A stretch of 13,581 bases of DNA from contig CAMBXJ010000055.1 in NCBI GenBank assembly GCA_945871455.1, forward strand, positions 1 to 13,581, in the 5' to 3' direction. Under the pieces are notes generated by a model, which did no database searches, was not told the origin of the DNA, and saw only the letters and a list, made by a program, of their open reading frames with translations. This document shows positions 1 through 7,331 of the stretch, piece by piece. Position 1 is the first letter of the stretch. Each line of letters opens with the position of its first letter. The translations under genes and the position numbers were made by a program. The DNA is from Asaia bogorensis. GTDB lineage: Bacteria > Pseudomonadota > Alphaproteobacteria > Acetobacterales > Acetobacteraceae.

Positions 1-417
1 GCCGAGGCGATCGACATGGCGCCCCTGGCCACCGACCCGCGTTACGCGAAAAGCCGCGAACGGATCGCGCGTGCGGACGAGCTGGAGCAATTGCTCGCCG
101 ACTGGATCGCCGAACACGATTTCGACGACATCGAGGCTCGGCTTGCCAAGGCCAATGTCCCGTTCGGTGGCATCTACACCGCCGCCGATATCGCGAACGA
201 CCCGCATTACGCCGCGCGGGAGAATATCGCGGTGATCCAGGACGATCAGGAAGGACCGATCACCATGCCGGGCGTGGTGCCGAAAATGCGAGGGACGCCC
301 GGGCGAATCGCTCATGCCGGCCCGCCCCTGGGCCAGCACAATCAGGAAATCTACTGTGGTCTGCTGGGCAAGACCGAAGCCGAGATGGCGGCCTTGAAGG
401 CGGACGGCGTGATCTGA
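1..417 (+). CDS. CaiB/BaiF (class III) CoA-transferase, C-terminal part
   Basis: The frame is open from the first base of the window, so the gene begins upstream and only about 138 C-terminal residues are visible. The tail reads as the end of a class III CoA-transferase: a segment with NVPFGGIYTAADIANDPHY, then a GPITMPGVVPKM-type stretch, then PPLGQHNQEI and a final ALKADGVI. In this family the conserved LGQHxxE element lies close to the C-terminus. These enzymes move CoA between carboxylic acids in the cytoplasm through an aspartyl-CoA intermediate; the catalytic Asp lies in the missing N-terminal part, so the substrate cannot be inferred. A GC-rich hairpin 28 bp after the stop is the likely transcript end. 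The last 67 bp overlap the opposing DoxX-like gene. Confidence 0.9.
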   Translation, partial: AEAIDMAPLATDPRYAKSRERIARADELEQLLADWIAEHDFDDIEARLAKANVPFGGIYTAADIANDPHYAARENIAVIQDDQEGPITMPGVVPKMRGTPGRIAHAGPPLGQHNQEIYCGLLGKTEAEMAALKADGVI

Positions 418-875
418 GGCCCTCCGGGCACGGACGGCGCTTCACCCGGGCTTCCCGCCCGGGGATGTCCGAACCGTCGCGCGCGGGGCCAGTCGACGAC
501 CTCTCCCACGAACAGCGCCCACCATACCTGCACCGGTTGCAGAGCCAGGCGCGGGCCATGATACCACCAGCCCAACTGGATCGCGCCGGCGGGTAGCCCG
601 TCGATGGCGTGCTTGATGTTGGCCGGCACGACGCACACCGCATACAGGGCCAGTCCGATCCCCGCCGCTCGCCGCCAGCGCCCGTCCCACCGGCCGGTCA
701 GCAGCCCGATCGCGCCGGCGATTTCCGCAACCCCGGTGCCCAGGACCACGGGACGCGGATACGGCACCCAATCCGGCATGATCGCCAGGAACATGTCCGG
801 TAGCGCGAGATGCAACACGCCCGCGGCGAGGTAGATCAGGGCAAGCGCCCAACGGGCGGCGATACGGGCCTGCAT
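351..875 (-). CDS. DoxX-like small integral membrane protein
   Basis: 174 residues from an ATG at 873-875 (MQARIAARWALALIYLAAGV). An in-frame start 27 codons upstream exists, but it would add an arginine- and histidine-rich leader unlike the family, so the shorter form is chosen; no strong Shine-Dalgarno is visible for either. About four hydrophobic segments occur: residues 7-25, 40-60, 70-87 and, less clearly, 105-128 around GWWYHGPRLALQPVQVWWALFVGEVV. The first helix with AGVLHL and the later PANIKHA segment resemble the DoxX/YphA-like group of inner-membrane proteins, whose function is mostly unknown. The natural end would be near VVDWPRARR; the remaining roughly 43 residues are Pro/Gly/Ser-rich and run into the antisense strand of the CoA-transferase gene, ending at TAG (351-353). 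The tail looks like read-through into non-homologous sequence. Confidence 0.75.
   Translation of the reverse strand: MQARIAARWALALIYLAAGVLHLALPDMFLAIMPDWVPYPRPVVLGTGVAEIAGAIGLLTGRWDGRWRRAAGIGLALYAVCVVPANIKHAIDGLPAGAIQLGWWYHGPRLALQPVQVWWALFVGEVVDWPRARRFGHPRAGSPGEAPSVPGGPQITPSAFKAAISASVLPSRPQ
445..463 (+). terminator. GC-rich hairpin after the CoA-transferase gene
   Basis: Perfect 7-bp inverted repeat CCCGGGC (445-451), loop TTCCC, GCCCGGG (457-463), 28 bp downstream of the CoA-transferase stop. There is no T-run after it, so it is either a weak intrinsic terminator or a 3'-end stabilising hairpin. It lies inside the 3' part of the opposing DoxX-like gene. Confidence 0.45.
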
Positions 876-1063
876 GGTTCGGTCCAGTCCAGAATGCGCG
901 AAGGCGTGGCAGGATCGATGCCGAGAGGATGTCGGAGCATGGAACCAAGCTCGCACGGTCTACGTGCACTGGCCCCGTGCGGTTCATGTTGCAATAATTT
1001 CATCAACCGGATCCGGCGCGGGTCGCCTTGTCCGAGACCGACGATTCGGGGCAAGGTGACCGC

Positions 1064-1552
1064 ATGAACAATGCCCGATTGCCGATCGCCCCATTGCCGA
1101 TCGCCCGATTGCCAATTGCCCGATTGGCAATCGATGGTCTGACCGATGAGACCATTCATGCGATCATGACGACCACCCGTCGTATCGCGTTGGTCGGCGC
1201 GTCAGCCAAGCCGTGGCGCGCCTCGCACGAGGTCATGCGCTTTCTCCTCGACCACGGCTACGACGTGGTCCCGGTCAATCCGGGACTGGCCGGTCAGACC
1301 ATCCATGGGCGAACCGTGGTTGCGCGACTGGCGGACGCGGGGAGGCTTGATATGGTAGACGTGTTCCGCAACAGCAGCCATGTCGGACCGCTGGTGGACG
1401 ATGCCATCCGCCTGGGCGCGCGCACGATCTGGATGCAACTGGGGGTCATCGATCTGGCCGCGGCGGAACGCGCACGCGCATCCGGCATCGCGGTGGTGAT
1501 GGATCGGTGCCCGGTGATCGAGGACCGACGCCTTGGGCCATTCCGACACTGA
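1064..1552 (+). CDS. CoA-binding domain protein (YccU-like)
   Basis: 162 residues. The ATG at 1064 is preceded by AAGGTG (1053-1058) at 5-bp spacing; a TTG at 1028 in the same frame lacks comparable support. Residues 5-24 are four pentapeptide repeats (RLPIA, PLPIA, RLPIA, RLAID) coded by a 15-bp DNA tandem repeat. From about residue 26 the protein follows the YccU family: LTDETIHAI, then a Rossmann start IALVGASAKPWRAS, DVVPVNPG, VDMVDVFRNS-type (LDMVDVFRNSS), IWMQLGVI and VVMDRCPVIE. Family members are cytoplasmic proteins of about 135-150 residues that bind CoA; their physiological role is not established. The repeat leader accounts for the extra length, and translation could also begin at one of the TTG codons within the repeats. 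Confidence 0.88.
   Translation: MNNARLPIAPLPIARLPIARLAIDGLTDETIHAIMTTTRRIALVGASAKPWRASHEVMRFLLDHGYDVVPVNPGLAGQTIHGRTVVARLADAGRLDMVDVFRNSSHVGPLVDDAIRLGARTIWMQLGVIDLAAAERARASGIAVVMDRCPVIEDRRLGPFRH
1076..1135 (+). repeat. 15-bp tandem repeat, four units, in coding sequence
   Basis: Units at 1076-1090, 1091-1105, 1106-1120 and 1121-1135: CGATTGCCGATCGCC, CCATTGCCGATCGCC, CGATTGCCAATTGCC and CGATTGGCAATCGAT. Units 1 and 2 differ at one base; the last unit is the most diverged. The period is a multiple of three, so copy-number change would keep the frame. Confidence 0.9.
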
Positions 1553-1827
1553 TGGAGCCCCATGGACGATGGGCGCACAGGCGATGGGTGCGTCGACCGC
1601 GGTCACCCACACGATGCCGGATCGTTGACGGTGTCTCTCTCCGCGCCCGGACCATACCCGCTGGTCGCCTCGTTTGGTCGCCCGCGTCTTGATCGTCCCT
1701 TGGGGTGCGTCCCTTTGGGCGCTTCCATGCCGACAACATCGACCGTACTGGCATTGACGCCGCGGGTCGGGCATCACACATCCGTGGCGATCCAGTCATG
1801 CACGGAAAGGACCCGAAGGGGGACCCA
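1553..1827. other. Intergenic region before the DUF2076 gene
   Basis: 275 bp with no convincing gene. Just after the CoA-binding gene there is a short hairpin CCCAT (1559-1563) / ATGGG (1569-1573), then TGGGTG (1585-1590) / CACCCA (1604-1609), whose right arm overlaps the end of the 10-bp palindrome GACCGCGGTC (1595-1604). These may act as a weak terminator. The downstream end carries the AAGGGGGA ribosome-binding site (1816-1823) of the next gene. The frame upstream of that gene is open but has no second ribosome-binding site. Confidence 0.5.
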
Positions 1828-2664
1828 ATGACGAACGAAGAACGCGACATTATCAACCAGTTCATCGCCCGCGTCGGCGGTCAACCGCAAGCGCAGACCC
1901 AGGGGCAGACACCGGGGCAAACTCAGGGTGGTTACGGCGGATCAGTGCCGGCGACGCAGACCAAGATGCCGCCGGTCGATCGAGAGGCCGACGACCTGAT
2001 CGCGCAGCAATTGGCGAAATATCCGGGGGCGCGCTACCGGATCACCCAGCTTGCTTTCGTGCAGGAGCACGCGCTGGTCGAGGCACAGAACCGCATCCGG
2101 CGCCTGGAGTGGGAAGTCCAGCAGGCCCAGGGCGCCGCTCAGCAGGCGCAATACGAGGCATCACAACGCCCCCAAGGCGGCGGCGGATTCTTCGGCAACC
2201 TGTTTGGCGGCAACCGCCAACAACAACAACAGCCCCCGATGGGCGGTCCCGGGGGGGCCTGGGGCGGCCGGGGCGGGCCGCAATCTCCCTACAATCAGCC
2301 GCCGCCGCAGCCGCAGTATCCGCCCGGCTACCAGCAGGGCATGTTCCAGCGCGGCGGCGGTGGGTCGGGCTTTCTGGCGACCGCGTTGACCACGGCCGTT
2401 GGTGTCGCGGGCGGCATGGTGGTGGGCAACGCTTTGATGGGCATGTTCTCGGGCGGATCCAGTGCCGCTTCGTCCGCGGCAAGCCCGTGGACATCGCCGG
2501 CCGGTGCGGTCGATCAGGGGGGCTGGGATTCGGGTGCCGCGGCCGGCGGCCAAGACTTCGCGAATAGCGGCGGTTGGGATCAGCCGGCCGGGGGCCAGTC
2601 CTTCGGCGACGGTGGCAGCGCCGGTGGTGGATTTGATAGCGGCAACGACGACGATACGTTCTGA
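1828..2664 (+). CDS. DUF2076 family protein
   Basis: 278 residues from the ATG at 1828, chosen because AAGGGGGA (1816-1823) lies 4 bp upstream and because MTNEERDIINQFI is the typical start of the family. Order of regions: N-terminal helix 1-17; Gln/Gly-rich linker 18-45; MPPVDREADDLIAQQL and YPGARYRITQLAF (about 47-77); predicted coiled coil 78-113 (EHALVEAQNRIRRLEWEV, then QQAQ repeats); a Gly/Gln/Pro-rich low-complexity region 114-180 with a run of five Gln; one hydrophobic Gly/Ala-rich segment 181-207 (GFLATALTTAVGVAGGMVVG); and an acidic Gly/Ser tail ending NDDDTF. The family is widespread in proteobacteria and has no assigned function. The single hydrophobic segment suggests membrane association, which is inference. 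Confidence 0.88.
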   Translation: MTNEERDIINQFIARVGGQPQAQTQGQTPGQTQGGYGGSVPATQTKMPPVDREADDLIAQQLAKYPGARYRITQLAFVQEHALVEAQNRIRRLEWEVQQAQGAAQQAQYEASQRPQGGGGFFGNLFGGNRQQQQQPPMGGPGGAWGGRGGPQSPYNQPPPQPQYPPGYQQGMFQRGGGGSGFLATALTTAVGVAGGMVVGNALMGMFSGGSSAASSAASPWTSPAGAVDQGGWDSGAAAGGQDFANSGGWDQPAGGQSFGDGGSAGGGFDSGNDDDTF

Positions 2665-3084
2665 CCGTCGGCACGCGGGCAGGTAACGCGCCAGCCCGCG
2701 TGCGCACAGCCCGCCAGGCTCATCCTGGTCGGGGGGCGGAAACGGTCTTTCGGGCTTGGGCCGCATCCGTGGCGACGACTACGTATGCCTGCTCAGATCG
2801 TCTTGATAGCGCGTCAGTTTCCCGGCTCCGCGCGTGCGGCGCTCCGGCGGACGATGCGCATGCAATGTTCACGTCGAGCGGCGGGGGCATTGGAAAGAGT
2901 TTGAAACCTGGGCATTGGTGCGATTGCGGAATCGCGGACCGGTCGGCTACCGCCGGCCAGCCGTCGATCACCGCAACTCAACCCCGCCTCGAAACCGCAG
3001 ACCGCTCCGGGTCGTCGTTCTGCCCTCTGACCGTGCGCGCCGTTAGGTTCAGCGCAGCGTGATCATTCCGTTGAGTGCCCGACC
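2665..3084. other. 420-bp intergenic region without a convincing gene
   Basis: Lies between the convergent DUF2076 gene and ssb. Frames are open on both strands (for example 2700-3062 on plus and 2720-2971 on minus), but their translations are Arg/Ser/Ala-rich without a recognisable family, the two cannot both be coding, and I see no good ribosome-binding site. It contains a hairpin at 2671-2703 and a 9-bp direct repeat GGGCATTGG near 2885 and 2911. It is long for a convergent junction in such a compact genome and may hold gene remnants. Confidence 0.5.
2671..2703 (+). terminator. 10-bp perfect stem after the DUF2076 gene
   Basis: GCACGCGGGC (2671-2680), 13-nt loop, GCCCGCGTGC (2694-2703), starting 7 bp after the stop codon. 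No T-run follows, so this is a strong hairpin but not a canonical intrinsic terminator. Confidence 0.55.
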
Positions 3085-3096
3085 TCAGAACGGAAT
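3065..3096 (-). terminator. Hairpin overlapping the 3' end of ssb
   Basis: ATTCCGTT (3065-3072) and AACGGAAT (3089-3096) are perfectly complementary and flank the ssb stop codon (3085-3087); an inner GAG/CTC pair can extend the stem. The right arm encodes the Ile-Pro-Phe tip of SSB. No T-run follows on the minus strand, so it may be a terminator or a 3' protective structure. Confidence 0.45.
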
Positions 3097-3651
3097 TTCG
3101 TCGTCCAGATCCCCACCCTTCGGCGCATCCCAGGACGGTCCCCCGGACCGCGCCCCGCCACCACCGGACCGGGCAGCCGCCGGCGCGCGTTCCCGTGCGC
3201 CACCACCCGACGGACCTGATGGCGCGCCACCGCCGCCATAGCCGCCGCCGCCCATTTCCGACCCGCCGCCGTAGCTGCCTGATTCTCCGCCGCCGCCGGA
3301 ACGGGTATCCAGCATGGTCAATTGCCCGTTGAACCGGCCGATCATGACTTCCGTCGTGTACCGTTCCTGGCCCGACTGATCGGTCCATTTGCGGGTCTGC
3401 AGCGAGCCTTCCACGTATATTTTCGCGCCCTTCTTCAAGAACCGTTCGGCGACTTCGGCGACCCGGTCGTTGAAGATGACCACCCGGTGCCACTCGGTGC
3501 GTTCCTTCCGCTCCCCCGAGGCGCGATCATTCCATGTCTCGCTGGTCGCCAATGTCAGATTGACGATCTTGGTGCCGTCCTGCGTGTTACGAACCTCCGG
3601 GTCCTTGCCCAGGTTCCCCACCAGAATCACCTTGTTGACGCTGCCGGCCAT
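3085..3651 (-). CDS. ssb: Single-stranded DNA-binding protein
   Basis: 188 residues from the ATG at 3649-3651, with GAAGGA 8 bp upstream on the minus strand. Residues 1-110 form the OB fold typical of bacterial [64 protein letters not shown] and YTTEVMIG. A Gly/Ser/Pro-rich linker (about 115-178) is followed by the acidic tip GDLDDEIPF, the docking site for DNA repair and replication partners. The protein coats single-stranded DNA at forks and during repair. It is divergent from uvrA, and the LexA box between them (3759-3773) lies 107 bp upstream of this start. The length fits alphaproteobacterial SSBs. Confidence 0.98.
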   Translation of the reverse strand: MAGSVNKVILVGNLGKDPEVRNTQDGTKIVNLTLATSETWNDRASGERKERTEWHRVVIFNDRVAEVAERFLKKGAKIYVEGSLQTRKWTDQSGQERYTTEVMIGRFNGQLTMLDTRSGGGGESGSYGGGSEMGGGGYGGGGAPSGPSGGGARERAPAAARSGGGGARSGGPSWDAPKGGDLDDEIPF

Positions 3652-3758
3652 CGCACGAATCCTTCACCCTGAAATTTGGACCCTACCTCATGGCTCCTTC
3701 TGGGGCCACATAGGTTAAAATCCTTCCAACATCAGCCCGGAAATGGCATACCATCCGG

Positions 3759-3773
3759 GAACATCCATAGAAC
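3759..3773. promoter_or_regulatory. LexA operator (SOS box) between ssb and uvrA
   Basis: GAAC (3759-3762), 7-bp spacer ATCCATA, GAAC (3770-3773). This exactly matches the direct-repeat LexA motif GAAC-N7-GAAC known from alphaproteobacteria. It ends 33 bp before the uvrA start, where a repressor would overlap the promoter or early transcript. Both flanking genes are known SOS members in many bacteria. I saw no second GAAC-N7-GAAC or GTTC-N7-GTTC elsewhere in the window, by eye. Confidence 0.85.
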
Positions 3774-3806
3774 ATACACGATCTCCCAAAAGGGACAACC
3801 GAAACC

Positions 3807-6686
3807 ATGCCCGGTTCTTCGATCTCCGGCTCCTCCATCCACGTACGCGGCGCGCGTGAACACAACCTCAAGAACGTGGATGTGGAGATCCCGCGCGACA
3901 AAATCACCGTCATCACCGGCCTATCCGGCTCTGGCAAATCCTCCCTGGCCTTCGACACCATCTATGCCGAGGGCCAACGCCGCTATGTCGAGTCGCTGTC
4001 CGCGTATGCACGTCAGTTCCTGGAACTGATGGGAAAGCCCGACGTCGATTCGATCGAGGGTCTGTCCCCCGCGATTTCCATCGAACAGAAGACCACCTCG
4101 AAGAACCCCCGTTCCACCGTCGGCACCGTCACCGAGATCGCCGACTACATGCGTCTGCTATGGGCGCGGGTCGGCGTGCCCTATTCCCCCACCACCGGTC
4201 TGCCGATCGAGGCGCAGATGGTCTCCCAGATGGTCGATCGCGTGCTGGCCATGCCGGATGGCACCCGCCTGCTGTTGCTTGCCCCGGTCGTGCGCGATCG
4301 CAAGGGCGAATACCGCAAGGAACTGGCCGACCTGCAACGCCGCGGGTTCACCCGCGTGAAGGTTGACGGGACGCTGTATGAAATCGGCGAGGTCCCGTCG
4401 TTGAATCGTAAGACCAAGCACGAGATCGAGGCCGTGGTGGACCGGATCGTGGTCCGCGAAGGCATCGGCCCGCGCCTCGCCGACAGTTTCGAGGGCGCGC
4501 TCGCCCTGTCCGACGGCATCGTCTACGCCGAAAATGCCGACACCCAGGAACGCACGGTGTTTTCGTCGCGCTTCGCCTGCCCGGTCAGCGGCTTCACCAT
4601 CGAGGAAATCGAGCCGCGCCTGTTCAGCTTCAATTCTCCGCATGGCGCCTGCCCGGCCTGCGACGGTCTTGGCGTGGAGACGTTTTTCGACCCCCGCATG
4701 GTCGTGCCGGATGAGCGCCGCAGCATCGCCGACGGCGCCATCGCGCCCTGGACCGGCGCGCAAAGCCCCTATTACGACCAAACCCTGCAAAGCCTGGCGC
4801 GTCACTACAAGATCACCACCCGCACGCCGTGGCAGGACATCCCCGCCGCCGTCCGCGATGCCATCCTGACCGGCACCGGCGATGAACCGGTCGAGTTCAC
4901 CTACAAGGACGGCGTGCGCGCTTACTCGGTGACCAAGCCATTCGAGGGCGTGCTGCGCAACCTGCAACGCCGCTGGCAGGAAACCGACAGCGCGTGGGTG
5001 CGGGAGGAAATGACCCGCTACCAGGCCGAAAAACCCTGCGCGGTCTGCGCCGGCGCCCGTTTGAAACCACAGGCTCTGTCGGTGCGCGTCGCCGGCAAGA
5101 ACGTCGCGGAAGCCGCCGACCTGTCGATCCGCGCCGCGCTTGGCTGGTTCCAGACCGTGCTCCCGCAACTGACGCCGCAGCGCCAGGAAATCGCCCGCCG
5201 CATCCTGCGGGAGATCGTGGACCGCTTGCAGTTCCTGGTCGATGTCGGCCTGGACTACCTGACCCTGTCGCGCGGGTCCGCCACGCTGTCGGGCGGGGAG
5301 TCGCAGCGCATCCGCCTCGCCAGCCAGATCGGCTCCGGCCTGACGGGCGTGCTGTATGTGCTGGACGAACCCTCGATCGGTCTGCACCAGCGCGACAACG
5401 AACGTCTGCTGGTCACCTTGCGCCGCCTGCGCGACCTGGGCAACACGGTGCTGGTGGTGGAGCATGACGAGGACGCGATCCGCGCCGCCGACCACCTGAT
5501 CGACATGGGCCCCGCCGCCGGCGTCAATGGCGGGCGGGTGATCGCGGAAGGCACACCGCCGGAGGTCTCGGCCAATCCGAAATCGCTGACCGGGGACTAC
5601 CTGTCCGGCCGCAAGCGGATCGAGGTGCCGGTGATGCGCCGTCCGGTGCAGAAGGACCGGATCGTCCGGGTGATCGGCGCCTGCGGCAACAACCTGAAGG
5701 GCATCGATGCCGGGTTTCCCCTGGGCACCTTCACATGCGTCACCGGCGTGTCCGGCGGCGGCAAGTCCACTTTGGTGATCGACACCCTCTACAAGGCCGC
5801 CGCGCGCCGCCTGATGGGCTCCGGCGAGGTGCCCACAGCGCATGACCGGATCGACGGCATCGACCTGCTGGACAAGATCATCGACATCGATCAGTCCCCG
5901 ATCGGGCGCACCCCACGGTCCAACCCCGCCACCTATACTGACCTGTTCGCGCCCATCCGCGACTGGTTCGCCGAACTGCCGGAGAGTCGCGCCCGCGGCT
6001 ACAAACCCGGCCGGTTCAGCTTCAACGTGAAGGGCGGGCGGTGCGAGGCGTGCCAGGGCGACGGCCTGCTCAAGATCGAGATGCACTTCCTGCCCGACGT
6101 CTACGTGACGTGCGACACCTGCAAGGGCAAGCGCTACAACCGCGAAACGCTGGAAATCAAGTTCCGCGACAAGTCGATCGCCGAGGTCCTGGAACTCTCG
6201 GTGGACGAGGCCGTGCCGTATTTCAGCGCCCAGACCCGCATCCATGACCGGCTGAAAATCCTCCAGCAGGTCGGGCTGGGCTATATCGCGCTGGGCCAGC
6301 AGGCCACCACTTTGTCCGGCGGGGAGGCGCAACGCATCAAGCTGTCGAAGGAACTGGCCCGACGCGCCACGGGGCGCACCCTGTATATCCTGGACGAGCC
6401 GACAACCGGCCTGCATTTCGAGGATGTGCGCAAACTGCTGGAAGTCCTGCACGCGCTGGTCGACCAGGGCAACACCGTGGTCGTGATCGAACACAACCTG
6501 GAGGTCATCAAGACCGCCGACTGGATCCTCGATCTCGGCCCGGAGGGCGGCGACGGCGGCGGGCGCATCGTGGCCGAGGGCACGCCCGAAGACATCGCCG
6601 CAACCCCCGCCAGCCACACCGGACATTTCCTCGCCCCCCTCCTCGAACGTTCGGCGCCGGCAAAGAAGACCCGCCGGCGGGCTTGA
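3807..6686 (+). CDS. uvrA: Excinuclease ABC subunit A
   Basis: 959 residues, full length for the family. UvrA is the damage-sensing ABC ATPase of nucleotide excision repair; a dimer finds distorted DNA and loads UvrB. Two ABC modules are visible: Walker [10 protein letters not shown] (38-46), signature LSGGE (494-498) and VLYVLDEPS; then Walker [10 protein letters not shown] (from 647), signature LSGGE (836-840) and [12 protein letters not shown]. The C-terminal zinc finger is intact (C746, C749, C769, C772). The first has C258, C282 and C285, but Ser at 261 where E. coli has Cys. The ATG at 3807 has AGGGA (3791-3795) 11 bp upstream, a somewhat long spacing. The C-terminal KKTRRRA tail is basic. 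The LexA box just upstream implies DNA-damage induction. An unrecognised gene follows 46 bp downstream. Confidence 0.99.
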   Translation: MPGSSISGSSIHVRGAREHNLKNVDVEIPRDKITVITGLSGSGKSSLAFDTIYAEGQRRYVESLSAYARQFLELMGKPDVDSIEGLSPAISIEQKTTSKNPRSTVGTVTEIADYMRLLWARVGVPYSPTTGLPIEAQMVSQMVDRVLAMPDGTRLLLLAPVVRDRKGEYRKELADLQRRGFTRVKVDGTLYEIGEVPSLNRKTKHEIEAVVDRIVVREGIGPRLADSFEGALALSDGIVYAENADTQERTVFSSRFACPVSGFTIEEIEPRLFSFNSPHGACPACDGLGVETFFDPRMVVPDERRSIADGAIAPWTGAQSPYYDQTLQSLARHYKITTRTPWQDIPAAVRDAILTGTGDEPVEFTYKDGVRAYSVTKPFEGVLRNLQRRWQETDSAWVREEMTRYQAEKPCAVCAGARLKPQALSVRVAGKNVAEAADLSIRAALGWFQTVLPQLTPQRQEIARRILREIVDRLQFLVDVGLDYLTLSRGSATLSGGESQRIRLASQIGSGLTGVLYVLDEPSIGLHQRDNERLLVTLRRLRDLGNTVLVVEHDEDAIRAADHLIDMGPAAGVNGGRVIAEGTPPEVSANPKSLTGDYLSGRKRIEVPVMRRPVQKDRIVRVIGACGNNLKGIDAGFPLGTFTCVTGVSGGGKSTLVIDTLYKAAARRLMGSGEVPTAHDRIDGIDLLDKIIDIDQSPIGRTPRSNPATYTDLFAPIRDWFAELPESRARGYKPGRFSFNVKGGRCEACQGDGLLKIEMHFLPDVYVTCDTCKGKRYNRETLEIKFRDKSIAEVLELSVDEAVPYFSAQTRIHDRLKILQQVGLGYIALGQQATTLSGGEAQRIKLSKELARRATGRTLYILDEPTTGLHFEDVRKLLEVLHALVDQGNTVVVIEHNLEVIKTADWILDLGPEGGDGGGRIVAEGTPEDIAATPASHTGHFLAPLLERSAPAKKTRRRA

Positions 6687-6698
6687 CGCAGCCGGCGG
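6671..6698 (+). terminator. Hairpin across the uvrA stop codon
   Basis: CCGCCGGC (6671-6678), 12-nt loop containing the uvrA TGA, GCCGGCGG (6691-6698): a perfect 8-bp stem without a following T-run. It could reduce read-through into the next gene or stabilise the uvrA mRNA end; it does not look like a complete intrinsic terminator. Confidence 0.35.
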
Positions 6699-6732
6699 TC
6701 CGGCCCCCAATCCTCCACCACGAGGCACCAAA

Positions 6733-7137
6733 ATGGCCATCAAACGCAAACTTGGCGTCGAATTCCTGAGCGAGGGTTTCAAGGTCCAGGAGGAGCGTGA
6801 CATCGCGCGCCAGACCGCAGCGCCCGCCGCCAGCGCGGTCAGCACCAGTGTACCCGGCCCGGAAGCTGTGGACCGCAAGCGCGCGTTCCTGACCTATGGG
6901 CCGGCTTTGTTGCGCGTCCTGGCCATCAATCCGGCCGATCCGATGCCGCCGCGGCCGCTGTTCGAACGGGTGCAGAAGGACATGGGCACCGCGGGCGTCT
7001 TTCCCGACTTCGAACTGGCGCTGGCCGAGGCCTATGAGCAGCGGTTTGTCGAAACGGCCGGCAGAGACGCCGTCTATGGCGACCCGCTCTATGCCATCAC
7101 GCGCTATGGCCTGTCGGTCGCGCCCCACGGGGCCTGA
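6733..7137 (+). CDS. Unrecognised protein encoded downstream of uvrA
   Basis: 134 residues, ATG at 6733 with GAGG (6722-6725) at 7-bp spacing. I do not recognise the family. The first 20 residues are basic and helical (MAIKRKLGVEFLSEGFKVQE), followed by an Ala/Ser/Pro-rich linker (about 27-45). From about residue 46 a compact domain is suggested: helix FLTYGPALLRVLAI, a Pro-rich turn NPADPMPPRP, helix LFERVQKDM, helix DFELALAEAYEQRFVE, then a possible beta hairpin ending LYAITRYGLSV. This order resembles a winged-helix domain with a C-terminal wing, but that is inference. No signal peptide or membrane segment is seen, so it is probably cytoplasmic. It follows uvrA by 46 bp on the same strand and may be read from the LexA-controlled promoter. 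A MITE-like element begins 24 bp after its stop. Confidence 0.8.
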   Translation: MAIKRKLGVEFLSEGFKVQEERDIARQTAAPAASAVSTSVPGPEAVDRKRAFLTYGPALLRVLAINPADPMPPRPLFERVQKDMGTAGVFPDFELALAEAYEQRFVETAGRDAVYGDPLYAITRYGLSVAPHGA

Positions 7138-7160
7138 AACGCATGTTCCGACCAAAGCGA

Positions 7161-7331
7161 CCTAAGTGTCTGTCCGGAAACATAATGCACCTTTTCAGTG
7201 GACTACCATGGGCGTCTGGTGCGTTGCAGCGCCTCATCGATGGCCCCGCATCGCTTTCGGGGCCGCGCCTGCCAGCCGCCTCATGGTAGTCCACTGAAAA
7301 GGCACACTATGTTTCCGGACAGACACCTAGG
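7161..7331. mobile_element. MITE-like element with 50-bp terminal inverted repeats
   Basis: Left arm 7161-7210 and right arm 7282-7331 are inverted copies matching at 46 of 50 positions with no gaps. Perfect blocks include the 19-mer GTGTCTGTCCGGAAACATA (7166-7184, opposite 7308-7326) and an inner block starting CCTTTTCAGTGGACTACC (7190-7210, opposite 7282-7302). The 71-bp centre holds its own hairpin GGCCCCG (7242-7248) / CGGGGCC (7258-7264). CCTA occurs at both ends (7161-7164 and 7326-7329), which could reflect a TA or CTA target duplication as used by IS5- or IS630-type elements. No transposase is encoded, and the mirrored open frames on both strands (both start MDYH) are artefacts of the symmetry. 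The parent insertion sequence is not identified. Confidence 0.75.

Noticed and set aside
1202..1865. Minus-strand frames opposite the CoA-binding gene (1202-1777 and 1446-1865)
   Set aside because: Shadows: they cover the CoA-binding gene antisense and have no domain features.
2700..3062. 120-residue plus-strand frame and overlapping 83-residue minus-strand frame
   Set aside because: No recognisable family, composition typical of non-coding GC-rich DNA, and no ribosome-binding site.
4158..6878. 906-residue open frame antisense to uvrA
   Set aside because: Shadow of the GC-rich codon bias of uvrA; low-complexity composition, no domains, no ribosome-binding site, while uvrA on the other strand is unmistakable.
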